Shown here: positions 7,082-14,248 of the stretch, piece after piece
Numbering within the stretch: the first letter of the stretch is position 1
Layout of the letters: every line of letters starts with the position of its first letter
Assembly (NCBI GenBank): GCA_002683775.1
Contig: NYTT01000029.1
Location: 1-18,283, forward strand
Length of the DNA: 18,283 nucleotides
Reading direction: 5' to 3'
Source: Flavobacteriales bacterium
GTDB lineage: Bacteria > Bacteroidota > Bacteroidia > Flavobacteriales > BACL11
Notes under the pieces: model-generated
What the model was told of the DNA's origin: nothing
The model's database searches: none
The model's input: the letters and a program-made list of their open reading frames with translations, nothing else
Translations under genes and position numbers: made by a program

Positions 7082-9547
7082 TTAAAATTTAGGATCCCAT
7101 TTTATTTCAATTTCCTGTCCTTCTTCTTTTACTTCAACTTCTTCTTTTTTAAGAATATCATTATTAATTATTTCTGATAGAGTTTCTTTTTCTTTACTTA
7201 AGCTTTTATTTAAATCTTCCATAAAACGAATTTTATTTAAGGAAATTTTAGGATCATCAGTATTTCCTGTCATTTTAAAGTATATCGTATTGAATATTTT
7301 TCCATCTTTTTTCTCTTCTCCGAAAGAAGTTATCTGTGTATTTTTCTTTCTAAATGAGTCAGAGATCAGTTCTGATAGTAGTAATGTAACTTCATAGTTT
7401 ATTTCTTGTTCAAAAGAATGTGTACCAGAAATTAAAAGTGATAAGGCAGATGATTTTATTTCCATTGTTGGAACAGTAATAATTTCATTGCTAATATCAA
7501 TCGTATTTTCTAATGTTGAGAATGTCACATGTTTTAGCTCTTCAATGCTAACGTATGAAGACAAGCTTTCTAGCGGTTTAAAGTCAATAAGCTCTCCCTT
7601 TTCAATAATTAAATGGGATTTTACCTTCAGCTTTTTTGCATCTAAAACAAAGTTTGGCTTCCAGTGAGCTGTAATATCTAATTCAGCACTTCCAATACCA
7701 ACTAAATTTTCTTTTTTAATGAATGTTTGCCCATAATTGTCAAATGTGTCAAAGGATTTTCTAATATTAATTTTTTCAACAATAAATTTACTACCTAATT
7801 TAAGATTTTCCGCTAAGGGTTCAGTGATGTAGAAATCTCCTTTAAGATTTCCGTTTAATAAATCTGTTTCTAAAGAATCTAATTGAAGTATATTATTATT
7901 GAATGAAATTTTACTAGTTAGATTTGAACTCTCAAATGATTTGAATTTTAATTTTTTTACATTAACACTTGAATTTACATCTATCCAATCTGGAAGTATT
8001 GTTTTAATTTTATTATTTGTAGTAGAAAGATCATTTAGTGTCATTAATTCAAGCAAATTAATATTATTAGACATTAAATCTCCATTAATATAAATTTTTG
8101 ATGCTGAATTTAGAATAAATGCGATTAAGTTATATATTTCTCCTTCAAAAGAAATATCTGATTTTGATATATTAGTAATACTAGATTCGATAGATATTTT
8201 TTCATTTTCTAACTTTCCTTTTAGTGATTTAAAATTAAATTTTAATGGGAAAGTATTATAATTAAAAGATGCCTCTTTAAAAATTATATCTGATTTATGT
8301 TTTGCATTAAGAAATTTTTTTTTAAAAGTATTGTCAAAGGAAATATTTCCACTATAATTAGTTGTAGTAAAAAGTTGACCTTCTAAAGCAATAAATGGAG
8401 AATCTTCAAAATATGTAGACGCTTCTGACAAATCCCAAGTTGATCTAAAGCTAGATTTTAAAAAATAATCATTTAAATTTTTAACTGTAAAATTTCCATT
8501 AATAAAACCTTTCTTTGTTTTTGCATTAAAAATATCAGCAACAATTTCAGTTGTTTCAAAATTTCTCTTCAATCCATTATTAACCACTCCTTCCATATTT
8601 ATATTATTTAATATAAATGGTATAGATTTTAATTTATAGCTACCTCCAGATATTTTATAATCCATTTTAAAGTGAGGATTGTTTTCTTTATTCATTAATC
8701 CTTTTAATGTACCACTTAGTGAAATATTCCCATCTAGAATAAAAGGTGCGCATATCTTTTTCATTTTTAAAGGAAGATGACTAACTAAACTATCAATAGA
8801 TTGATTTTTTGCTTCAATATTTAGATCTAGGATGTTACCACTGATAACGGTTCCATTCATATTGAAAAGAATACTTTCAATGTTAATCAATGAGCTTTTT
8901 ATATCTACTATTCCTTTAGTTATATCTGACGTGCAGTTAAAATTTATATTTTTTTGATTAAGATAGTCAGTTTCTCCCACAACTAATTTCTTAGAAAAAC
9001 AATCAGTAATGAATTTATAATTATTTGCATTAATATCAATTATTGCTCTATTAATAAACCAACTTATATCAAGTTTAGTTAATGACTTTTGAATTTTTAG
9101 TTTTGAGTTAAGAATCGTAATTTTTTTTATTGAAACATTATTCTTTCCATCATTTTTTTTAAAAATTTCAAAATTAGATTCGTTTAAGTCATTATATTTA
9201 AAGTTAACAGTGCCATCTGTAACAATAATATTTTTGATATCAAAGTTTTTATTAAATATATCAATTAAACTAAGCTCTACATAAGCACGTTTAGTAAATA
9301 AAAGCGTATCGTTATCAAAGTTTTGAGATTCTTTCAATAAAAGATTAATTATTTTGACAGATGCAAATGGAAAGTTATCGTAAATTGTAAATTCGACATC
9401 ATCCAAGATTAAAGATTGGTAAAGATTTTTTTCAATCGTTTTCCTAATACTATTTTCAATATCATCAGCAAAATATGTTGTGATACTGATTATACTTATA
9501 ACTATTGAAGCAAAAACTATAAATAATATTTTAAAAAACCGTTTGAT
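7082..9547 (-). CDS. AsmA-family membrane-anchored envelope protein with an unusual start
   Basis: The first standard start codon in frame is TTG at 9406 (774 residues, MDDVEFTIYDNF), but coding clearly continues upstream: the codons from 9547 read ATC-AAA-CGG and encode KRFFKILFIVFASIVISI, the membrane anchor typical of an AsmA N-terminus, followed by an amphipathic linker. I place the start at ATC 9547 (821 residues). No ATG, GTG or TTG exists between the TAA at 9553-9551 and 9406. The rest is a long beta-rich protein full of Asn, Lys, Ile and Ser, with paired motifs such as ITILNSKLKIQK and a late segment GIGSAELDITAHWKPNF like the conserved C-terminal part of AsmA proteins. The family (AsmA/YhdP/TamB-like) bridges the inner and outer membranes and is tied to phospholipid or outer-membrane homeostasis. 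It is followed at three bases by a sensor kinase. The family assignment is good; the start is uncertain. Confidence 0.78.
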   Translation of the reverse strand: MKRFFKILFIVFASIVISIISITTYFADDIENSIRKTIEKNLYQSLILDDVEFTIYDNFPFASVKIINLLLKESQNFDNDTLLFTKRAYVELSLIDIFNKNFDIKNIIVTDGTVNFKYNDLNESNFEIFKKNDGKNNVSIKKITILNSKLKIQKSLTKLDISWFINRAIIDINANNYKFITDCFSKKLVVGETDYLNQKNINFNCTSDITKGIVDIKSSLINIESILFNMNGTVISGNILDLNIEAKNQSIDSLVSHLPLKMKKICAPFILDGNISLSGTLKGLMNKENNPHFKMDYKISGGSYKLKSIPFILNNINMEGVVNNGLKRNFETTEIVADIFNAKTKKGFINGNFTVKNLNDYFLKSSFRSTWDLSEASTYFEDSPFIALEGQLFTTTNYSGNISFDNTFKKKFLNAKHKSDIIFKEASFNYNTFPLKFNFKSLKGKLENEKISIESSITNISKSDISFEGEIYNLIAFILNSASKIYINGDLMSNNINLLELMTLNDLSTTNNKIKTILPDWIDVNSSVNVKKLKFKSFESSNLTSKISFNNNILQLDSLETDLLNGNLKGDFYITEPLAENLKLGSKFIVEKINIRKSFDTFDNYGQTFIKKENLVGIGSAELDITAHWKPNFVLDAKKLKVKSHLIIEKGELIDFKPLESLSSYVSIEELKHVTFSTLENTIDISNEIITVPTMEIKSSALSLLISGTHSFEQEINYEVTLLLSELISDSFRKKNTQITSFGEEKKDGKIFNTIYFKMTGNTDDPKISLNKIRFMEDLNKSLSKEKETLSEIINNDILKKEEVEVKEEGQEIEIKWDPKF

Positions 9548-9550
9548 AAA

Positions 9551-9559
9551 TTAGTTCAT
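9551..9559 (-). other. In-frame ATG-AAC-TAA just upstream of the AsmA-family coding region
   Basis: On the minus strand ATG (9559-9557), AAC and TAA (9553-9551) lie in the AsmA frame, immediately before TTT-ATC-AAA-CGG. Either the true ATG start has been cut off by a nonsense change (for example AAA to TAA, giving an original MNKFIKRFFKIL), or translation begins at the rare codon ATC 9547, or this is a two-codon upstream start-stop element. A sequencing error is also possible. Confidence 0.6.
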
Positions 9560-9567
9560 TTAGATGT

Positions 9568-9575
9568 TAAAAATA
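9568..9575 (-). promoter_or_regulatory. Possible -7 element TATTTTTA before the AsmA-family gene
   Basis: Minus-strand TATTTTTA differs from TAnnTTTG at the last base and ends 8 bases before the ATG at 9559. That spacing would place transcription start at about the ATG of the ATG-AAC-TAA element, which favours that ATG as the ancestral start. Confidence 0.3.
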
Positions 9576-9607
9576 CGATAATCAAAATAATAACGAAATA
9601 AATTTTT

Positions 9608-10414
9608 TTATAGTCTTCTGAGTATATTAATTTCTTCTTTAGTTAATTCTCTAAAATATTTTCTAGGCAAATTTTTCTTAGTTAATCCACCAATAAAGAC
9701 TCGGTCTAGTTTAGTTATTCGATAATTTAAGGTGTCAAAAATCATTTTTACATATTTTGTACCTCCTTTAGTATGTTCAATTCCAAGCTGATTTTTGTCC
9801 TTGTTTTGGATATATGATATAGAATCAAATGTATTTAATTTTGAATTTATAAATATCCCTTCTCTGATCTTCTCTAAATCTATTTGACTTAAATTTTTAT
9901 CTAATGTTATCTGATATATTGATTTTATATTTTGTCTTTTATCACCAATTTTTTTTGCTAATTCAGTATCGTTAGTAAATAATAATAATCCTGTTTCAGA
10001 TTTATTTAATTTATCAATTGGATAAATCCTTTCTTTACATGCTGAAGAGATTAAACTCATTACAGATGATGTCTGGGTACCACTTTCAATTCTTCCAGAG
10101 TAATTTTTTGGTTTATTTAAAAGGAAATATCTTAATGTATCTGTTTTAATCTTTTGATTATTAAATTTGACTATATCTGTTGGCAAAATTCTATATCCCA
10201 TCTCTGTGATTCCAATCCCATTAACAGTAATTACTCCAGCTTCAATAAATTGATCCGCTTCTCTTCTGCTACAAATACCAGAGTTTGATATAAATTTATT
10301 CAATCTAATTTTTCCATCTTCATTTTTTCGGAGATTATTTTGTTTTTTTCTAAATGATATTTTTTTCGCTGATTTTTTTTGATAACCATTATATGATTTT
10401 CCCTCTCTTTTCAT
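9608..10414 (-). CDS. RsuA/RluB-family pseudouridine-synthase homologue lacking the catalytic Asp
   Basis: A 268-residue protein. Residues 1-35 are a Lys/Arg-rich, probably disordered tail common in Bacteroidota members. Residues ~37-84 are an S4 RNA-binding domain (IRLNKFISNSGICSRREADQ). The rest aligns in order with RsuA/RluB/RluE enzymes: FLLNKPKNYS, CKERIYPIDKLN, TGLLLFTNDTELAKK, IKSIYQITLD, ITKLDRVFIGGLTKKNLPR. The active-site motif, normally YPVGRLD with the catalytic Asp, reads YPIDKLN: Asn137 (codon AAT, plus-strand 10004-10006) takes its place and the neighbouring Gly-Arg is changed to Asp-Lys. The conserved basic stretch near IHSGRNRIVRRIF reads HTKGGTKYVKMIF. The protein probably still binds rRNA but should not make pseudouridine. 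The reading frame is intact and the C-terminal signature is conserved, so it looks maintained rather than decayed. It may share a transcript with the metG-hydrolase genes 29 bases upstream. Confidence 0.88.
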   Translation of the reverse strand: MKREGKSYNGYQKKSAKKISFRKKQNNLRKNEDGKIRLNKFISNSGICSRREADQFIEAGVITVNGIGITEMGYRILPTDIVKFNNQKIKTDTLRYFLLNKPKNYSGRIESGTQTSSVMSLISSACKERIYPIDKLNKSETGLLLFTNDTELAKKIGDKRQNIKSIYQITLDKNLSQIDLEKIREGIFINSKLNTFDSISYIQNKDKNQLGIEHTKGGTKYVKMIFDTLNYRITKLDRVFIGGLTKKNLPRKYFRELTKEEINILRRL

Positions 10415-10443
10415 TTTGAAATTTTATCTAGTCTATAAAGTTA

Positions 10444-11571
10444 TTATTCAATTATCATTCTATGCTCTACCGTACCATCTGAGAAGATATAGTATAATGG
10501 TGTATTTATTTTTGGAATAGTTGACTCTCCTAAAACATTCTTGATTGCAATTATTTTTTTATCTTCTTTGATATTATTTGTAGATGTAATTGTATTGCAA
10601 GGAAGAAGTGGAAATAGAAAATCACTTGTAAAGTTATTAGCTTGAATGAATTTAGGATTTGAATTTCCACTTACGGGCCATAGATGTCCTTCATTATTAA
10701 AAATTAGTGCATCATTATTAATCCCAACTAAATTAGCTTGTGGTTGCATTTCTCCTGCTCCGCAGAGAGTAAGTACTAAAGAATTGTTTTGACCTGGTCC
10801 ACAGTTGTAATTTACTGTTAAATCAGATGTTCCATGTATGCTTACAATAGGTTCATCGTCTTCATCAATCCAATTAATATCGTTTATCCCACCAGCATAA
10901 CTTATCACACCACTTACTCTAGAAGAGAATCCGTAGTTACCTGCATCACCTTCTAATTCATTTCCAGAACCAATTGTGGTGGCTAAGTTTTGAACATTAA
11001 ATGTATTACCATTATTGTCAGTAAACAAACTTGGTAAATCATCAATAGCATCTATATATGTTTGATGTATAGCAACAACTGCTCCTGCTGAATAGCCACC
11101 AACGAATATAGTACTTGTATCTATACTGTAGTTATTGCCATTTTCAAAATCTTTTCTTAGAAACCTTACTACTGATTTTGCATCATATACAGCTTTTAAT
11201 ACTGTTTCAAATTGTGTTTCATTGCTTGTTAGAAATGAAATGACATTATTTGCTAATCTATAATTCATTGATATAGTAACATACCCTCTTTTAGCAAATG
11301 ATTCGCAAAAATCAACACAATCAGACGTACTTTTATCTCCACCAGTAAATGATCCCCCGTGCATATAAATAATTACAGGCCTATTTATTTCAGTATCACC
11401 ATCAGCTGTATAGATATCCATTTCATGAAATCCATCATTGTATATGTCGGAATAATTAACAGAAACTTTACTTACAGAATTAAAAATTTCTGTTTGGTAT
11501 CTCCCATTGCATTGGCAGTAAATTAAGTTTGATGTTATAACAGATAGAATTATTAGAAGTATTTTTTTCAT
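10444..11571 (-). CDS. Secreted alpha/beta hydrolase (carboxylesterase-like) with a degenerate T9SS type A-like tail
   Basis: A 375-residue protein with a Sec signal peptide (MKKILLIILSVITSNLIYCQ). The esterase/lipase-type alpha/beta hydrolase fold shows the oxyanion motif HGG (71-73), SMNYRL, the nucleophile elbow GGYSAG with Ser161, and a probable Asp250 (HGTSD) and His296 (EGHLWPV). This fits carboxylesterases and esterase-like enzymes; the substrate is unknown. The last ~30 residues, KNVLGESTIPKINTPLYY then IFSDGTVEHRMIIE, resemble the Bacteroidota C-terminal sorting segment (DVLGR...TPLFYIYDDGTVEKKIIIE), so export to the cell surface via type IX secretion is likely. Cys residues around 85-89 and 257-270 could form disulfides. 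It lies 23 bases after metG and is preceded by a TATATTTA element, so it may have its own promoter inside the operon. Confidence 0.85.
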   Translation of the reverse strand: MKKILLIILSVITSNLIYCQCNGRYQTEIFNSVSKVSVNYSDIYNDGFHEMDIYTADGDTEINRPVIIYMHGGSFTGGDKSTSDCVDFCESFAKRGYVTISMNYRLANNVISFLTSNETQFETVLKAVYDAKSVVRFLRKDFENGNNYSIDTSTIFVGGYSAGAVVAIHQTYIDAIDDLPSLFTDNNGNTFNVQNLATTIGSGNELEGDAGNYGFSSRVSGVISYAGGINDINWIDEDDEPIVSIHGTSDLTVNYNCGPGQNNSLVLTLCGAGEMQPQANLVGINNDALIFNNEGHLWPVSGNSNPKFIQANNFTSDFLFPLLPCNTITSTNNIKEDKKIIAIKNVLGESTIPKINTPLYYIFSDGTVEHRMIIE

Positions 11572-11578
11572 TTTGGTA

Positions 11579-11586
11579 TAAATATA
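11579..11586 (-). promoter_or_regulatory. Possible -7 element TATATTTA before the hydrolase gene
   Basis: Minus-strand TATATTTA, one base off TAnnTTTG, seven bases before the ATG at 11571 and within the 23-base gap after metG. Weak alone; it follows the short-spacing pattern of other genes here. Confidence 0.3.
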
Positions 11587-11594
11587 GTTATAAT

Positions 11595-13289
11595 TTAAGC
11601 GCTCAATTTTTCTAGTTGTTCTTTGATTTTCTCATCTTCAATTTTATTAAACAAATGAGAAGCTTTATTAATTTTGTGACCTTCCTTAAATATTGTTGCA
11701 CCATTATTCTGCCAGCTTAGATGAGTAATATTCATCATTATCTTTAATTTTTCAGATGAAAAAGGCAAGAAAGGTTCTGAGAGAATTGCTAATGATCCTG
11801 CAATTTGTGCAGTGATGTTCATTATTGTTTGTGTAGCTTTTTCGTCAGATGATTTAAGTTTCCATGGCTCCTTATCTGCTAAATACTTATTTCCTATTCT
11901 TGCGAGATTTATGAGTTCTGAAAGTCCATCCCGAAATTTAAATTTTTCAATAGAGTTACTAACTTTCTCTTCAAAAAGATCAATCTTTTTCAAAACATCT
12001 TTATCATAACTATCTAATTGGTTTTGAGCTGGGATTTCCCCTTCCCAATATTTGTTTAAAAGAACAATCACTCGATTTATGAAATTTCCATAAATAGAAA
12101 CTAATTCATTATTATTTCTAGCTTGAAACTCTGCCCAAGTAAAATCTGCATCTTTGTTCTCAGGAGCCATTGCACACAAAACATAACGTAAAGCATCTTC
12201 ATGCCCTTTAAAATCTTTTAAATATTCGTGTAGCCAAATTGCCCAATTTCTTGAAGTAGAAAGTTTTTTTCCTTCTAAGTTTAAAAAAGAATTTGCAGGA
12301 ACATTTTTAGGCAATATAAAATCACCATGAGATTTTAATATAATAGGGAAAATAATACAATGAAAAACTATATTATCTTTACCAATAAAATGTATTAACT
12401 CTGTATTTTTATCTCTCCAAAAATCTTCCCAGTTTTTGTTGTTTTCTAATGCCCATTGTTTTGTCGCAGAAATATATCCAATAGGAGCATCTAACCAAAC
12501 ATACAATACTTTATTATCTGCGTTTTTCACAGGAACTTTTACCCCCCAATCTAAATCTCTAGTCATTGCTCTTTCTTGTAAACCTGAATCTAACCAAGAT
12601 TTGCATTGACCAATAACTTGACTTTTCCATTGTTTAACATCATGATGTTTTTTCTGATTTAGCTCTCCTTTTTCAATATATAATTTAAGCCATTTTTCAT
12701 GTTTTTGCATAGGAAGATACCAATGTGTAGTATTCTTTTTGATAGGTTTGATTCCACTCAAAACTGATTTTGGATTTATTAATTCATCTGGACTTAGGGT
12801 GCCACCACATTTTTCACATTGATCTCCATATGCATTTAAAGCATGACACCTAGGACATTCCCCCGTAATATATCTGTCAGCTAAAAATTGTTTATTTTCT
12901 TTGTCATAGAATTGTTTAGATTCTTTTTTTGTAAAGACTTTTTTCTTATCTAGCTCAGTAAATACTTCTTGAGCTGTTTTATGATGTAGGTCTTCTGATG
13001 TTCTGTGATAAATACTAAAATTGATGCCAAAATCTTTAAAAGACTGTTTATTTAAACTATGGTATTTATCAATTATTTCATTGGGTAAGACACCTTCTTT
13101 CTTTGCTTGTAATGTAATTGCTGCACCGTGTTCATCTGATCCAGATATAAAGGCTACATCATGTCCTTTACCTATTAAATACCTTGAATAAATGTCGGCA
13201 GGTAAATATGCTCCAGCAACATGCCCAATGTGTACAGGCCCATTTGCATATAGTAATGCAGATGTAATTAAGTATCTTTTTTTGCTCAT
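11595..13289 (-). CDS. metG: Methionyl-tRNA synthetase, short form without the C-terminal tRNA-binding domain
   Basis: A 564-residue class I synthetase that charges tRNA-Met. The HIGH motif is VHIGH (19-23), the zinc knuckle has Cys145, Cys148, Cys158 and Cys161 (CPRC...CEKC), and the KMSKS equivalent is KLSTS (342-346) in the context LEGKKLSTSRNWAIW. The anticodon-binding helical domain runs to the C-terminus. The protein ends at KIKEQLEKLSA, whereas E. coli MetG and many Bacteroidota forms (about 670-690 residues) continue into an EMAP II-like dimerisation/tRNA-binding domain. No sign of that domain is seen between the stop and the next gene, so this is a natural short form or a lost domain. 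A TATCTTTG promoter lies 23 bases upstream of the ATG, in the space shared with the divergent S66 peptidase gene. Confidence 0.96.
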   Translation of the reverse strand: MSKKRYLITSALLYANGPVHIGHVAGAYLPADIYSRYLIGKGHDVAFISGSDEHGAAITLQAKKEGVLPNEIIDKYHSLNKQSFKDFGINFSIYHRTSEDLHHKTAQEVFTELDKKKVFTKKESKQFYDKENKQFLADRYITGECPRCHALNAYGDQCEKCGGTLSPDELINPKSVLSGIKPIKKNTTHWYLPMQKHEKWLKLYIEKGELNQKKHHDVKQWKSQVIGQCKSWLDSGLQERAMTRDLDWGVKVPVKNADNKVLYVWLDAPIGYISATKQWALENNKNWEDFWRDKNTELIHFIGKDNIVFHCIIFPIILKSHGDFILPKNVPANSFLNLEGKKLSTSRNWAIWLHEYLKDFKGHEDALRYVLCAMAPENKDADFTWAEFQARNNNELVSIYGNFINRVIVLLNKYWEGEIPAQNQLDSYDKDVLKKIDLFEEKVSNSIEKFKFRDGLSELINLARIGNKYLADKEPWKLKSSDEKATQTIMNITAQIAGSLAILSEPFLPFSSEKLKIMMNITHLSWQNNGATIFKEGHKINKASHLFNKIEDEKIKEQLEKLSA

Positions 13290-13312
13290 TTTGTATGAAA
13301 GATTTATTTTAG

Positions 13313-13320
13313 CAAAGATA
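13313..13320 (-). promoter_or_regulatory. -7 promoter element TATCTTTG before metG
   Basis: Exact TAnnTTTG match on the minus strand (CAAAGATA on the plus strand), 23 bases before the metG ATG. The same octamer precedes the acyltransferase gene at 16751-16758. It sits in the 57-base divergent spacer with the S66 peptidase gene, whose own best candidate is the imperfect TATATTG at 13336-13342. Confidence 0.6.
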
Positions 13321-13346
13321 TGTTTTACATTTTAATATATTGAAAA

Positions 13347-14246
13347 TTGAAAATCCCAAATAAAATAAAAGTTGGAGATAAGATAGGTCTAATTTCTACA
13401 GCAAGGAAAATTTCTATTACAGAAATTCAACCGGCTATTGATATTTTAAGAAGTTGGGGATTAAAAATAATATTACCTGAGTCATTATTTTATGAAGACT
13501 ATCAGTTTTCTGGTACAATCTCTCAAAGAACATCTGCATTACAGTTAATGATTGATGACCCCTCAATTAATGCAATTTTGTGCGCTAGAGGAGGCTACGG
13601 AACAGTACAAATAATTGATGGCGTTAATTTTAATAATTTAAGAAAAAATCCTAAATGGTTAATTGGTTATAGTGATGTTACAGTTTTACATTCTCACCTT
13701 AATAGATATGGAATATCATCTTTACATGCAACTATGCCTATCAATTTCAAAAATAATAGCAAGGATGCTTTATTAAGTTTAAAAAATATTCTTTTTGGAA
13801 AAAAAAACTTTATCAATTGTTCTACCAATTCTTTAAATAGATTAGGTAGAGTACAGGCTGAAATTGTGGGTGGTAATTTATCAATTATATATAGTCTTAT
13901 CGGATCAGATTCAGACTTAGACACATGTGGAAAGATATTATTTATTGAAGATATAGATGAATATTTATATCATTTAGATAGAATGATGATTAATTTAAAA
14001 AGAAATAATAAGTTTAAACAATTAAAAGGAATGATTGTTGGTGGAATGACTGACATGAAAGATAATACTAACCCTTATGGGATGAGTGCTTACGAGATTA
14101 TTTTTTCACATATTAAGGAATATGATTTTCCAATATGTTTTGGTTTTCCTTCAGGACATTTAACTGACAATAGATCAATTATTTTGGGAATAAATTCTTT
14201 ACTTAATATTGAGGAAAATAATGTAAATTTGTTGCAGGATTTTTAA
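13347..14246 (+). CDS. S66-family LD-carboxypeptidase-like serine peptidase
   Basis: A 299-residue protein of the LdcA/MccF family. LdcA removes the terminal D-Ala from murein tetrapeptides during peptidoglycan recycling; MccF-type members cleave microcin C-like acyl-adenylates. The Ser-Glu-His triad is present: Ser109 in IGYSDVTVLHSHL, Glu201 in ILFIEDIDEYLYHLDRM, and His271 in FGFPSGHLTDN. The strand motif CARGGYGTVQ (79-88) is also there, and the N-terminus KVGDKIGLISTARKI matches the family. The start is TTG at 13347: an in-frame TGA lies at 13341-13343 and no ATG occurs until deep within the protein. It has no signal peptide, so it is cytoplasmic, as expected for recycling. The next gene begins two bases after its stop, indicating an operon with a class V aminotransferase. 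Confidence 0.92.
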   Translation: MKIPNKIKVGDKIGLISTARKISITEIQPAIDILRSWGLKIILPESLFYEDYQFSGTISQRTSALQLMIDDPSINAILCARGGYGTVQIIDGVNFNNLRKNPKWLIGYSDVTVLHSHLNRYGISSLHATMPINFKNNSKDALLSLKNILFGKKNFINCSTNSLNRLGRVQAEIVGGNLSIIYSLIGSDSDLDTCGKILFIEDIDEYLYHLDRMMINLKRNNKFKQLKGMIVGGMTDMKDNTNPYGMSAYEIIFSHIKEYDFPICFGFPSGHLTDNRSIILGINSLLNIEENNVNLLQDF

Positions 14247-14248
14247 AA

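Noticed and set aside
9608..10414. Pseudouridine-synthase homologue called as a pseudogene
   Set aside because: The frame is intact, and the S4 domain and C-terminal signature are conserved; loss of the catalytic Asp fits altered function better than decay.
13347..14246. S66 gene as a microcin C immunity protein with a nearby synthesis cluster
   Set aside because: No MccB-like adenylyltransferase, precursor peptide or exporter is visible around it; LD-carboxypeptidase is the simpler reading.
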